A stretch of 64,000 nt of DNA, from positions 52,921 through 116,920 of the forward strand of contig JAYQSQ010000020.1 of the NCBI GenBank assembly GCA_038146985.1. The letters are read 5' to 3'. How positions within the stretch are numbered: the stretch's first letter is position 1; each line of letters begins with the position of its first letter. The DNA is from JADHLJ01 sp038146985. Its GTDB lineage: Bacteria > Pseudomonadota > Alphaproteobacteria > Thalassobaculales > Thalassobaculaceae. Positions 27,561 to 36,999 of the stretch are shown in pieces. Under the pieces are notes generated by a model, which was given only the letters and a program-made list of their open reading frames with translations, did not search any database and had not been told where the DNA came from. A program made the translations under genes and the position numbers.

Positions 27561-27679
27561 GTCATGTGACAAAGAATGACCGTCGGGCGGTAACCGGCCG
27601 ATTTCGATCTGAACCGACAACCGCCGGAATCACCGCTGTCGAGTTCATCTTCACTGGAAGCGGCCGGCCGAAGGCTCGG

Positions 27680-28290
27680 CGGCCCGTCAAGCCGCGATGA
27701 ACCGTCTTTCTGCCGAACGGCATACCGCGCTCGATCAGCAGGATCGCGGAATTCCTGGCGGATGTCAAGTTTTCGGCTTCAGCCCGTGAGGAACTCATCG
27801 AGCGCTGAGCACTGCCTTCGGTGTCGTGCAGGACGACAGTGATCATTCTGCGCGATCTGCTCCCGCGCCCGTTCGACTCAATGCGCGTTCGCGTTTTTTC
27901 CCGCCCAGTGGGCACAGCGTTCAGATCACCAATATCCGTCCTTCACCAAGAGATCGGCGGCCTGCCGGTTCAGCAGATGGGTCCAAGCGCGCCGCCGCCG
28001 CTGAAGGGCCGGAAAAGCTTCGGGATGAAGGCTGATGGCGGCCTGGCTCGGTTGATCTCCGCAGGCCGCTTCCGGCGGATCCCACCGGCGAGCGGGATGC
28101 TGGGTGTCGAATGATTGCCGATCCAGTGCCCCGCCGCCACGGCGCGCGCGACGCGCGGACGCCTCGGGCCCAGACCGCAGTTGCCGATGACGAAGAACGT
28201 CGAGAGGATCCCGTGCTTGTCCAGCAGATCGAGCACGGGACCCGTCGTCCCAGCGTTGGTCCATTGTCGAGAGAGTGTCACCGGTTTCAT
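27680..28290 (-). pseudogene. Polysaccharide deacetylase (NodB-like), frameshifted
   Basis: From the Met at 28290 the frame reads MKPVTLS, then PVLDLLDKHGILSTFFVIGN, AAGHWIGNHSTPSIPL and KLFRPFSGGG; a second frame continues with VLHDTEGSAQ and ERGMPFGRKT. This is the order of a NodB-type deacetylase: the D-N-G-P metal motif (recovered by adding one base near residue 8), the GNH motif, RPF-GGG, and a C-terminal LHD motif. Such enzymes remove N- or O-acetyl groups from polysaccharides. At least three frame changes. The same caution as for the neighbouring oxidoreductase applies. Confidence 0.75.
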
Positions 28291-28378
28291 GCGGAGATGT
28301 TACATTTAGAGATTTTGAACTTTGTGTTCCATTCGGTGCATGGCGGAAGCGCCCGCACCTTCGAAAGAAGTTCGGTGA

Positions 28379-28398
28379 AGTTCGGTAACTGTCCCCAA
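28379..28398 (+). repeat. Short motif shared with 24683-24702
   Basis: The sequence TTCGGTAACTGTCCCCAAT here matches TTCGGTGACTGTCCCCAAT at 24684-24702 in the same orientation, one base different. The pair brackets the broken region 24.7-28.4 kb. Similar GGTGACTGTCCCC motifs are widespread near mobile or decayed DNA in proteobacteria, so the pair could be element ends or coincidence. Confidence 0.6.
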
Positions 28399-28559
28399 TT
28401 AACACCCCGGAAACAACACTTCGTTGTCCCTCCATTGAATGAAACTTCACCATGCTGTTGCTCCGATTGGGTTTCCTGTATAACATTTCATGAATAGCGT
28501 GCCTGCAAGACCTTGCTTCCTGGCCGTTCGGCAAGAACCATGGCGTCGCGGGCGGACAG

Positions 28560-29048
28560 ATGTTTGATGCAAAACTTCCCAGCGTCCTGTTGCTTGAGGA
28601 CGATCCGGTTCAAGCGATGGGAATTGTGGCCGCGATCCATGGAATCAGCGGGGAGGTGTCAAACTACGACAATACCGTCGACGCGATTGATAAATTCACC
28701 CGTTCTCCCTTCGATCTTTGCCTGGTCGATCTCGGTGTGTATGTGGAAGGGTATTCCCATGAGGCGCATGGAGGGTTGAGATTCATCCGCGAAATCCGCG
28801 CGGACGGGCATAGTGCGACACCGATATTGGTTGCAACGCACGACACCAAATCCGAAACGCTACTACCCTGCTTCCAGGCCGGAGCCGATGACTACGTATT
28901 GAAGTCGGAAGGCGTGGACAAGATCGCCGAACGGGTGGACGCCTGGATAAAAAAGCTTCCATGCGATCCCGAGGCTTTGGTTAAACAGCGCAGTCAAGTC
29001 ATCGAATTTTTACAAAATCAGCAAACAGATCAGGTCTGGATAGACTGA
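28560..29048 (+). CDS. Response regulator (receiver domain only)
   Basis: A 162-residue single-domain receiver. The acidic pair is Asp14/Asp15 in LLLEDDP, the phospho-acceptor is Asp57 in CLVDLG, and the switch residues Thr93 (VATHD) and Lys115 (VLKSEG) are present, so it should be phosphorylatable. The C-terminal 25 residues are an extra helical tail without a DNA-binding domain. No histidine kinase is next to it, so it is an orphan regulator. It stands just outside the broken region. The function cannot be inferred. Confidence 0.88.
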   Translation: MFDAKLPSVLLLEDDPVQAMGIVAAIHGISGEVSNYDNTVDAIDKFTRSPFDLCLVDLGVYVEGYSHEAHGGLRFIREIRADGHSATPILVATHDTKSETLLPCFQAGADDYVLKSEGVDKIAERVDAWIKKLPCDPEALVKQRSQVIEFLQNQQTDQVWID

Positions 29049-29103
29049 GACATCTTCCTGGCCGCGACAAAGCTACGTCAGCCCGCTGCACGGCTCCCCA
29101 GAT

Positions 29104-30018
29104 CTACTTGCTCTCCTGTCGCCGGATCTTTTTCAGCCGCGACTCCCGGATCGCGATGTAGGTGGTGCTGGCGAATATCAGGAAGCCGCCGATCCAGGTG
29201 TAGAGGTCCGGGATCTCGCCGAAGACCAGGAATCCAAGAAGCGCGGCCCAGATCAGCTTGGTGAAATCCACCGGCAGGACGATGGAAATGTCTGAGATCT
29301 TCAGTGACTGATTCATCAGGGTCTGGGCGATGGTTCCGCAGGTGGCAAGCGCGAACATCCTGCCGAACTGCTCCAATGTCGGCCATTCCCAGAACGGTAC
29401 CGCCGCAGCCAGGACGATCGGCGAGAGGAAGATCGAAGCATAGAGCGAGATGGTCACGCTGGACTCGGTGCGGGTCATCACCTTGATCACCATCAGTGCC
29501 ACAGACCAGATCGCCGAGGAGGCGATGATCAGGATCGGGCCGATGCCGACCTCGATCACACCCGGGCGCAGGATGATGAGCGTACCGATGAAGCCGATCA
29601 CGATCGCCGTCCAGCGGCGGATCCGCACCACCTCGCCCAGGAAGATCGCGGCCAGAACCGTAGCGAAAAGCGGGGCGCTGAATCCTAGCGCCGTGACCTG
29701 GGCGAGCGGGGTGATGCTGAGCCCGTAGAAGAAGGTCAGCATGGCGCCGGCATTCAGCACCCCGCGCAAGGCATGCAGTTTGATCTTGGTGGTGCGCAAG
29801 CTGGCGCCCCGGTCGCGGATGGCGACGGGGCCGAGCACGAAGATGCCGAGAAAGGCGCGGAAGAACGCCACTTCGAAGGGGTGCAGCTCTCCCGCCATGC
29901 CCTTGACGATGGTGTGCATGGTGACGAACAGGATCGCGGCGATCGCCATCATGGAAATCGCGAGGATCGGCGGCGGGACGCGGGACAGCGCCTGGGAAAG
30001 GGATGCGCGGGAAATCAC
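29104..30018 (-). CDS. DMT superfamily transporter (EamA family)
   Basis: A 304-residue membrane protein with about ten hydrophobic helices and two repeated EamA domains. The first domain carries FEVAFFRAFLGIFVLGP, and the second the related FTKLIWAALLGFLVFGE. These proteins export or import small metabolites; the substrate is unknown. It ends in a short basic tail (ESRLKKIRRQESK). It is transcribed divergently from the methyltransferase gene at 30136, with about 120 bp between the starts. Confidence 0.88.
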   Translation of the reverse strand: MISRASLSQALSRVPPPILAISMMAIAAILFVTMHTIVKGMAGELHPFEVAFFRAFLGIFVLGPVAIRDRGASLRTTKIKLHALRGVLNAGAMLTFFYGLSITPLAQVTALGFSAPLFATVLAAIFLGEVVRIRRWTAIVIGFIGTLIILRPGVIEVGIGPILIIASSAIWSVALMVIKVMTRTESSVTISLYASIFLSPIVLAAAVPFWEWPTLEQFGRMFALATCGTIAQTLMNQSLKISDISIVLPVDFTKLIWAALLGFLVFGEIPDLYTWIGGFLIFASTTYIAIRESRLKKIRRQESK

Positions 30019-30135
30019 CGGACCCTCTTACGCCCGTGCGCCGCGCGCCACAAGGGCGAAGGGACAGGCGGCGCCGTGTTCAACGGGATCGGTTGGCGCT
30101 ATAAATCCGCCTCTGGATCTACCGACGGTCTCGCG

Positions 30136-30918
30136 ATGAACGCCACCTCCACGCCGAGTTTCGACGGGCTCGCCAAGGGTTACGGCGAATATCGTCCTGG
30201 ATATCCGGACGAGATCATGGAAGCCGTCGCGGCGCGGGCGCGCCGGGTCGAGGCCCGGGTGGCGCACGCCCTCGATATCGGCGCCGGTACGGGAATATCG
30301 ACCCGGGCCCTGGCCCGGGTGCTCGGCGAGACCTGGCGGATCACCGGGATAGAGCCGAGCGCCGATATGCGGGCCATGGCCGCGTCGGAGCCGCATCGCG
30401 GCGCCCAAATCACCTATGTCGAGGGCACCAGCGAAGCCCTGCCCTGCGGCCCCGGCGCGATCGGCTTGATCCTGGTCGCCCAGGCGCTTCACTGGTTCGA
30501 CCGCCCCGCTTTCTATGCCGAGGCCGGCCGCATCCTGGCACCCGACGGGGCGCTGGCGATCCTCTACAACGACCGGGACGCGGAGACGCCTCTGATCCAG
30601 GCCTTCGAGAGTTTCATGGAGGCCGAGGTGCCGGGCTATAGCCGAGACTACCGGAGTTTCGACTATGTGGGCGAGATGCAGGCGCTTGACTGGCAGGGCG
30701 CCGTTGACGTCCGTGAGGTGGTCTGGACACGCCCGCTGACACTCGATTCTTTCGCCGGGCTGATGCTCTCGCGCGCCAACACCAAGTCATACCTGCAAAG
30801 GGTGGGAGAGGCAGCGGCACGAAGCCATGTAACCGCGCTTGCCCGTGACTTCGCCGACGGCGAGGCCATCGCGCTCGGCTATCGAACGCGGGTGGCGATG
30901 GCGGTCAAGGCGGCGTGA
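30136..30918 (+). CDS. Class I SAM-dependent methyltransferase
   Basis: A 260-residue methyltransferase. The SAM-binding motif I is ALDIGAGTGISTRALA, followed by GIEPSADMRAMA and the post-motif LILVAQALHWFDRP, as in the Ubie/Methyltransf_11 group. The ATG at 30136 gives the typical N-terminus FDGLAKGYGEYRPGYPDE. The frame extends much further upstream but there it only overlaps the transporter gene antisense. The substrate is unknown. Confidence 0.9.
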   Translation: MNATSTPSFDGLAKGYGEYRPGYPDEIMEAVAARARRVEARVAHALDIGAGTGISTRALARVLGETWRITGIEPSADMRAMAASEPHRGAQITYVEGTSEALPCGPGAIGLILVAQALHWFDRPAFYAEAGRILAPDGALAILYNDRDAETPLIQAFESFMEAEVPGYSRDYRSFDYVGEMQALDWQGAVDVREVVWTRPLTLDSFAGLMLSRANTKSYLQRVGEAAARSHVTALARDFADGEAIALGYRTRVAMAVKAA

Positions 30919-31278
30919 CAACTGCGCCTTCCTCCTCCCCCGTATCCCTACACCACCAGCGCGCGGGCGACGGCAAAGAGAAGCGGTTGACGCACTCTGA
31001 CCATCTCGTCGCTCCAGCGAAAGCTGGAGCTCTTTTGGCGTCGGCCCCTGGCTCACGGACCGGCAAGCCGCAGCTTTCGCTGGGGCGACGGCATGGTTGG
31101 GAAAAACTGCTCAGAGATCACCCTCTTCCTCCTCCCCCGTATCCCTGGCTTTCACTAGGGATACGTCTTCGTTGGCTGTGCACGAAGTCTAGCCCGGTTG
31201 CGAGCAGAGCCCAGCCCGGCCACACTCCAACCGCGCGGTGGGTGCCGCGCCCGCCGTCGCATAGGATGAGGAAGAGAC
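30919..31278. other. 360-bp intergenic region with repeats
   Basis: The phrase CTTCCTCCTCCCCCGTATCCCT occurs twice in full or nearly so (about 30930 and 31125), with a hairpin pair between: CGTCGCTCCAGCGAAAGCTGGAGCT (about 31008-31032) and GCAGCTTTCGCTGGGGCGACGG (about 31070-31092). This is the same repeat type as at 16298 and 38870. No gene seen. The promoter of the EthD-like gene at 31279 should be at the right end. Confidence 0.6.
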
Positions 31279-31995
31279 ATGGACGCGCATACCGGACCGT
31301 TGCTGCTGCTGGTGCAGGCGAATATCACGCCGGACCAAGAGGACGCCTTCAACAGCTGGTATTACCACCACGTCCCGAAACTTCTGGAGATTCCGGGCTG
31401 GCTCTGGGGCCGCCGCTATGTCGGTGTGAAGGGCGAGACCAAATATCTGGCGCTCTACGCCGTCTCGACGATGGATGACCTGGTCCGGGTCATGGCGGCG
31501 GACAACGCGCTGAAGGATCCGAGAGCCATCGAGGAGCGCCGGATGTTCGACGCGATCACCGGTAAGTATGACGTGAAATCCGACGTCTACGAGCAGATCA
31601 GCGGCGCCACGCTCGGCAATCCGTTCCTGCGCGACGACCACTACCTCAGTGTGGTGATGGCTGATGTCACCGACCCGGCGCGGGAAGCGGCGTGGAATGC
31701 CTGGTACGACCATTCACACGTGCCGAACCTGGTGCGCATTCCGGGCTACCTCTCCGGCGCCCGCTTTAGGATCAAGCCCGACCCGCGCTTCGGCGACAAG
31801 CCGATGGGCCCGAAATACCTGGCTCTTTACGAGTGGGATGGCGCCCACTGCCTCGACACGCTCGGGAACCCGGAGACCATGATCCCCGAGGCCAAGGCCG
31901 AACTGGCGGAGTGGCACGCCCATGGACTACCGCTGGCCGGGAATATGGCCTGGAACGTCTACAAACCGATCTCCAAGCACTGGGCGTTCCGGTGA
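31279..31995 (+). CDS. EthD-like protein with two tandem domains
   Basis: A 238-residue protein with two similar halves. Both carry a strand, then a helix with a conserved acidic/His pair and a proline-rich turn: NSWYYHHVPKLLEIPGW in the first half and NAWYDHSHVPNLVRIPGY in the second. Each half is like the 117-residue protein at 21945. The fold is probably a ferredoxin-like dimeric barrel, here made from one chain. Enzymatic role unknown. It stands alone, with repeat DNA upstream and the broken ygfZ convergent downstream. Confidence 0.75.
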   Translation: MDAHTGPLLLLVQANITPDQEDAFNSWYYHHVPKLLEIPGWLWGRRYVGVKGETKYLALYAVSTMDDLVRVMAADNALKDPRAIEERRMFDAITGKYDVKSDVYEQISGATLGNPFLRDDHYLSVVMADVTDPAREAAWNAWYDHSHVPNLVRIPGYLSGARFRIKPDPRFGDKPMGPKYLALYEWDGAHCLDTLGNPETMIPEAKAELAEWHAHGLPLAGNMAWNVYKPISKHWAFR

Positions 31996-32044
31996 GGTTG
32001 CCGGCGGCGTATCCGTTTCTTTCAGCCGCGAGCGCCCCTAATCC

Positions 32045-32922
32045 CTAGAACACCGCCCAGTCGGGTTTGCGGGGCGTAACCGTCACATCGCCCGCGCGCA
32101 AGGCGCCCGCCCCCTCCTCCAGCATGTTGAGGCGCAGCATCGCGATGGCCTTGCCGCCCTGGACCGAGCGGATCTCTCCGGCTCTCGTCCATCGAGGGTG
32201 ATCGGCGTGCCCGGCGGCGGCAGGGCCCATCGGCGGTGATCGGCAGCAGCCGTCGCTTGACCAGGCCCCGGTACTTGGTGCGCGCCGTCAGTTCCTCGGC
32301 CCATGTAGCAGCCCTTCTTCCAATCGACGCCGTTAAGTTCATCGAACCCGGCTTCAAGAAGAACGGTTTTCTCAACTTCCATGTCCAGGGCACTGTCCGG
32401 AATGCCGAGGGAAATACGGTGCGCGTCGTAGTCGGCCATCGACGCCGCCGCCATGTCCAGGGCCGTCGTATCCGCATCGACGGGCAATGAAGACGGGCTC
32501 CCATGGCGGCAAGCCGGGGTCAGTGAAGGCGAGGCCATCCAGAACGTCCGCCCGGCACCGGCTTCCGGCGGCGAGCCCATCGCCGCCAACGCGCCGTCGC
32601 CGAACGCCGCCAGCACCTTGAACTCGCGGCTTACATCGGCCAGCTCAACCTTGGAGCGCAGCTTGTAGATCCTCAGCTTCTTCGCGAATCCTCCAGCCGG
32701 CCAGGACGCAGTCAAACGCAGCAGGCGCTCGCCGTCACTGGCAATGAAGAAGTCGTTCAGGAACTTGCCCTGTGGAGTCAGAAAGGCCGAATAGACCGCG
32801 CGGCCCGGCCCGGCCTGCTCCACGTCGTTCGAGACCAGCCCCTGCAGAAAAGCGACCCGGTCCTCACCGGAGATGGCGAGCACGCCGCGCCCTTCAAGCT
32901 CGACCAGGACCGGTTTCGTCAT
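32045..32922 (-). pseudogene. ygfZ: Folate-binding protein YgfZ/GcvT-like, frameshifted
   Basis: The reading starts with VLAISGEDRVAFLQGLVSND and carries the signature KKGCYMG expected before Q-E; then the frame shifts, continuing as AEELTARTKYRGLVKRRLLPI and finally IAMLRLNMLEEGAGALRAG to a stop at 32045. YgfZ helps maintain iron-sulfur enzymes using a folate. The shifts near 32290, 32220 and 32185 are explained by missing bases in runs of C or G, and a further shift pair lies near residue 130. The protein is otherwise well conserved, so this is probably an intact gene with sequence errors. Confidence 0.85.
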
Positions 32923-32946
32923 GTTCCAGCGGTCATCCCGGCCGGA

Positions 32947-33270
32947 TCACTCGGAAGCGAGTTGACGCTCGGCCTCGTGCATCAGCTCTTCCATCTTGTG
33001 GCGCAGCCGGTGCTCCGACAGGTCGGCGCCGGTTCCTCGACGCTCTTTCAGCACAAACTCGATGACGTCGTCGTCGCCGGGCCGGTCGAAATTCGCCCGG
33101 ATGACGTCCTTGGCAAAGGCCTCGGCATCGGCGCCGGATTTGTTGAGGAAGGTCTCGCCCACCCACAGGCCGAGAAGCTTGTCCAGCCGCGCCGTCGCCT
33201 TGAAACGCCGCTCCGCGTCGAAGGCGAACTTGCTCTCCTCGCCTCTTTGCCGATCGTCAAAACTGCTCAT
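32947..33270 (-). CDS. DUF1476 protein (ATP synthase inhibitor zeta-like)
   Basis: A 107-residue protein of the DUF1476 family, known in Paracoccus as the zeta subunit that inhibits ATP hydrolysis by the F1Fo-ATPase in alphaproteobacteria. The start MSSFDDRQRGEESKFAFDAE with its amphipathic N-terminal helix, and the middle LGLWVGETFLNKSGADAEAFAKDV, match the family. No other ATPase genes are nearby. It lies 24 nt upstream of ygfZ on the same strand. Confidence 0.92.
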   Translation of the reverse strand: MSSFDDRQRGEESKFAFDAERRFKATARLDKLLGLWVGETFLNKSGADAEAFAKDVIRANFDRPGDDDVIEFVLKERRGTGADLSEHRLRHKMEELMHEAERQLASE

Positions 33271-33456
33271 GAATGAGTCTCCAACCCGGATTGAAAGTAC
33301 CGTTTTCGCGAACTTTTCTGGTGATTTCTAGCGTCACTTTAAAGGCGTGACCAGTCGTTGATCGAAATCAAAAGCCAGGGATCGTCCGGCGAGGCTTTGC
33401 CGCCCCTAGCCAGCCATGCTATCGAGCGGGCCCGCGCGACCGAGACAGGCCCGACC

Positions 33457-34206
33457 ATGTGCACCACCGTCCTCCTCCGCCGGCCCGATCATGACTGGCC
33501 GATCCTGCTCGCGGCCTTGCGCGACGAAATGGAGGACCGGCCCTGGCTGCCGCCGCGCCGGCATTGGCCGGACCGGGCGGAGGTGACGGCGGGACTGGAC
33601 GAGCTGGCTGGTGGAAGCTGGATGGGGCTCAACGATTCCGGCGTCGTCGCCTGCATGCTCAACCGGACCGGCCATCTCGGTCCCGCCGCCGGCAAGCGCA
33701 GCCGGGGGGAACTGGTGCTTGAGGCGCTGGACCATGCCGATGCCGTAGAGGCGGCAACCGCGCTCTCGCAGCTCGATCCGGACAGTTACCGGCCCTTCAA
33801 TATGATCATCGCCGACAACCGCGACGCCTATTGGCTGCGCCATGCAGGACAAGACCGGGTCGAGGTGATTGAAGTCCCGGAAGGCATCTCCATGCTCACG
33901 GCCATGGAGCTGAACGACCAGCGGGCACAGCGAATAGCGCGCTACGGACCCCGCTTTACCGCCGCCGAGGCCCCTGATCCGGAATCCGGCGACTGGGCCT
34001 CCTGGATCGCGCTGATGGCCGAGCGGAACGACATCGACGACCCGGAACACAATAGCGCGATGACCGTGGTTTCGCGGCGTGGCTACGGCACCGTCTCGTC
34101 CTCGCTGCTGGCCCTGCCGGCGCCGGATGCGGGCAAGCCGGTCTGGCTCTTCGCGCCGGGCCGTCCGGGCGAAACTCCTTTTGATCCGGTACCTGGCATC
34201 GGCTGA
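33457..34206 (+). CDS. NRDE (TANGO2-like) family protein
   Basis: A 249-residue protein that starts with MCTTVLLRRPDHDWP, where Cys2 after Met removal is the expected nucleophile position of an N-terminal-nucleophile (Ntn) type fold. The middle contains GGSWMGLNDSGVVACMLNR and PFNMIIADNRDAYWLRH, both typical of the NRDE/TANGO2 family. Its biochemical function is not settled. The Met at 33457 is chosen because Cys must directly follow it; the frame is open upstream. The start of the broken SDR gene follows 88 nt after its stop. Confidence 0.85.
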   Translation: MCTTVLLRRPDHDWPILLAALRDEMEDRPWLPPRRHWPDRAEVTAGLDELAGGSWMGLNDSGVVACMLNRTGHLGPAAGKRSRGELVLEALDHADAVEAATALSQLDPDSYRPFNMIIADNRDAYWLRHAGQDRVEVIEVPEGISMLTAMELNDQRAQRIARYGPRFTAAEAPDPESGDWASWIALMAERNDIDDPEHNSAMTVVSRRGYGTVSSSLLALPAPDAGKPVWLFAPGRPGETPFDPVPGIG

Positions 34207-34294
34207 CCGCTACCTTTCCGAACGGGACAGACGCGCGGCCCCTGGTTTAGGCTGCCCGGCAAATGAAACCGGACAACCAGGGGAGTGTGAAGCG

Positions 34295-35063
34295 ATGGGA
34301 CGACTGGATGGAAAGGTCGCGCTGCTGACCGGCGGCGCCTCGGGGTTGGGCCGGGCAACCGGCGAGTTGATGGCCAAGGAAGGCGCGACCGTGGTGCTCT
34401 CGGACATTCAGACCGTCGAGGGTGAGAATGTCGCCGCCTTGATCCGGGCCGCCGGCGGCGCCTGCACCTTCAAGGCGCACGATACCACCGAGGAGGCGCA
34501 ATGGAAGCGGGTCTGCGCCGAGATCCTGGAAGAGCACGGCCATCTCGACATCCTGCTGAACGGCGCCGGCGTCGGTGGCGGCGGCGTCGGGATTGAGGAG
34601 ATGGAACTCGCAATGTGGCGGCGCTGCATTGCCATCAATCTCGATGGCGTGTTCTTGGGATGCAAACACGGCATTAGGACCATGCGCCAGGGCAGCGGCG
34701 GCTCGATCATCAACATCTCTTCGATCCTCGGCCTGGTCGGCTCGCCGAACGTAAGCAACTACGCCGCCTCCAAGGGCGGTGCGGCTGCTGACCAAGGCGG
34801 CGGCACTCGAATGCGCCCGCAAGACGCCCTGGGTCCGGGTGAACTCGATCCATCCCGGTTACATCGGACACTCCCTATGGTGGCAGTGCCATCCAGCGCC
34901 GCGTCCCGAGTTTCATGACTTCATCGAGGCGAACGTCCCCTTCGGCACCCTGGGAGATTAGCGGTCGACATCGCCGAGGGTGTGGTCTACCTCGCCAGCG
35001 ACGCCGCCAAGTTCGTCACCGGCAGCGAGCTGACCATCGATGGCGGCTTTGCGCGCGATGAGA
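34295..35063 (+). pseudogene. Short-chain dehydrogenase/reductase, frameshifted
   Basis: An SDR oxidoreductase starting MGRLDGKVALLTGGASGLG, with the cofactor motif TGGASGLG, NGAGVGGGG and the catalytic Ser (INISSILG), Tyr and Lys (NYAASKGG). After about residue 167 the frame changes (near 34790): RLLTKAAALECARKTPWVRVN continues in the second frame, and VYLASDAAKFVTGSELTIDGGF in the third. The missing bases lie in runs of G or C. The usual stop after the GGF motif is not reached, and the frame reads on over the antisense of the next gene. End position approximate. Confidence 0.85.
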
Positions 35064-35089
35064 TAGGCGTCGATCGTAACCGCTCCGGG

Positions 35090-35524
35090 TCATTCGTTGA
35101 TCTGGTTTCGCTTATTACGCTCGTCGATGTAGCTTTTCTGCTGGTCGCGGGCACGCGCCATGTCGTTTGCCAGATTGCATCGCTTTTCGATGGCCGCTTG
35201 TTCAACAGCGTCGAACTCTCCCTTGAGGCGTGCGAGTTCACCGGCGTGCTCGTCATCTCCTTTTATGAAGAACAACGCCGGCCAAAAAAGCACCATGCCA
35301 ACACCCGTCGCCACGGCGTCGTTGTCCGCCCTGCTATCCTGAGAACGCATCTTCTGGACGAGTTGCCGGTTTACCCGCCCCAACTCTCCTCTTAGTTGAT
35401 TGCAGTCGTGGTTCGCATATTGGATCGGCGAGACATAACTGGTGCTCACCTCTTCGGAAGACTTGGCGCAAGCAGTCAAAACCGCGATTGACCCGAATGC
35501 AATGACACGAAACATTTTCAACAT
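35090..35524 (-). CDS. Putative lipoprotein, unknown function
   Basis: A 144-residue protein. From the Met at 35524 the N-terminus is a classic lipoprotein signal: hydrophobic stretch VIAFGSIAVL and lipobox LTAC, so the mature protein should be anchored by a Cys to the membrane. The rest is polar and helical with DCNQLRGELGRVNRQLVQKM. A short hydrophobic stretch (GVGMVLFWPALFF) lies in the middle. The ribosome-binding site GGGAAG precedes the start. Function unknown. Confidence 0.75.
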   Translation of the reverse strand: MLKMFRVIAFGSIAVLTACAKSSEEVSTSYVSPIQYANHDCNQLRGELGRVNRQLVQKMRSQDSRADNDAVATGVGMVLFWPALFFIKGDDEHAGELARLKGEFDAVEQAAIEKRCNLANDMARARDQQKSYIDERNKRNQINE

Positions 35525-35892
35525 GATTTTCTTCCCAACTCTTAAGGTCAAAGAAATTGCGAATCGCAATATATATAAATGACAAACGATGAAAAATGCA
35601 CCTTAATTTTAAAACCTCATCCTCCTTGATGCACACGACGATAAACACATACCCAACCCAATTCTGCGGTCGCCAATTCGATTCTCAGATCGCGCTAAAT
35701 GACGCACAAACATGGCAATGTCGCTTCCGAGGCATCGTACAACCTTGAGCTGAGATACTGACACCCACCCAGATCGGCGTTCTGATTTTCGGCTCCGTTC
35801 CGCCTCCTCATCTCGCTTCCCCTTGTCATCGCCAAACCGGGTGAAGAAAATGGAGCCTTTGCACAGCGGCAATGCAATATGGAGCAGGCAAC
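35525..35892. other. Intergenic region of 368 bp
   Basis: It separates the divergent lipoprotein (minus) and LLM oxidoreductase (plus) genes. The lipoprotein side is AT-rich (about 35560-35620) and the rest is ordinary. No repeat, hairpin or open frame of interest was found. Promoters of both genes must lie here. Confidence 0.5.
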
Positions 35893-36981
35893 ATGGCCAA
35901 GCGCACCAAGTGGGGGGTTTTCAGCCTCAGCCAGTATCCGGATCAGACCCACCGTGTGGATGCCCTCGAAGCCGATATGCAGCTTTTCGAACTTGCCGAG
36001 GCGCTGGGCTATGACACCGCCTGGCTGGCCGAGCATCTGTTCTCGACCTATGGCATCGCCACCTCGATCCAGGTGATCGCCGCCTCGGTCCTGCAGCGGG
36101 TGAAACGGATGCGGATCGGATCGGCCGTCTGCGTCATCCCGTTCAATCATCCGCTACGCACGGCGGCGGATTACGCGCTGATCGACTGCCTGTCGCGCGG
36201 GCGGCTCAATTTCGGGATCGGGCGGGCCTATCAGCCGCACGAATTCGTCGGCCTCGGCATTGAGATGTCCGACAGCCGGGAGATGTTTAACGAGGGGATC
36301 GAGCTGATCCTGAAGTCCTGGACCCAGGAAAAATTCACCCACAAAGGCAAGTTCTGGGAGGTTCCGGACGAGATCGAACTGCTGCCGAAACCGGCGCAGG
36401 AGCCGCATCCGCCCATCTATCAGGCGACGATTTCGCCGGAGAGCTTCGATCAGGCCGCCAAGAACGGCTGGTCCCTGCAACTGGCGGCACCGTTCAGCTA
36501 TCGCACCTATCGCGAGGAATGGATCCCGAAGCTGGCCGACGAGATCAAGCGCTACGAAGACGCCCTGGTCAAGCACGGCCATGATCCGGCGCGGCTCGAG
36601 CGGATGATCCTGCTGCCGTACTACGTGGACACCAACGCGGTCCGGGCCCGCGAGATTTTGAAACCGCATGTGGAGTGGTTCTACAACAAGGTCGCCAGCC
36701 ATCAGCAGCCCGGCAAGGGCGGCCCGGTGAAGGGCTATGAACTTACCATGAGCGAAGGCGCCAAGAGCAGACAGATGGGCTATCTCGCCTTCGACAAGCT
36801 CGCCGAGTTCGACGCCTGCGTCGTCGGCACGCCCCAGGAATGCGTCGATAAGATCTCGCGCATGAAGGAGGCCTTCGGGCTTACCGAGGTGGTGATCTGG
36901 CCCAATCTTGGCGGCATGCTCTCGACCCGGGCGGAAAACTCCGTACGCCTCACCTGGGACGAGGTGGTCCCGCACGTCTAA
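35893..36981 (+). CDS. LLM-class flavin-dependent oxidoreductase
   Basis: A luciferase-like monooxygenase protein of 362 residues. The barrel fold shows in the N-terminal KWGVFSLSQYPDQTHRVDALEADM, the flavin-region TAWLAEHLFSTYG, RGRLNFGIGRAYQPHEF, and the C-terminal CVVGTPQECVDKI. It uses reduced flavin to oxidise an organic substrate; which one is unknown. The Met at 35893 is preferred over the one seven codons upstream because family members start MAKRxK. The next gene (37000) is convergent. Confidence 0.9.
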   Translation: MAKRTKWGVFSLSQYPDQTHRVDALEADMQLFELAEALGYDTAWLAEHLFSTYGIATSIQVIAASVLQRVKRMRIGSAVCVIPFNHPLRTAADYALIDCLSRGRLNFGIGRAYQPHEFVGLGIEMSDSREMFNEGIELILKSWTQEKFTHKGKFWEVPDEIELLPKPAQEPHPPIYQATISPESFDQAAKNGWSLQLAAPFSYRTYREEWIPKLADEIKRYEDALVKHGHDPARLERMILLPYYVDTNAVRAREILKPHVEWFYNKVASHQQPGKGGPVKGYELTMSEGAKSRQMGYLAFDKLAEFDACVVGTPQECVDKISRMKEAFGLTEVVIWPNLGGMLSTRAENSVRLTWDEVVPHV

Positions 36982-36999
36982 CCCGGTTTCGCTGGACCG

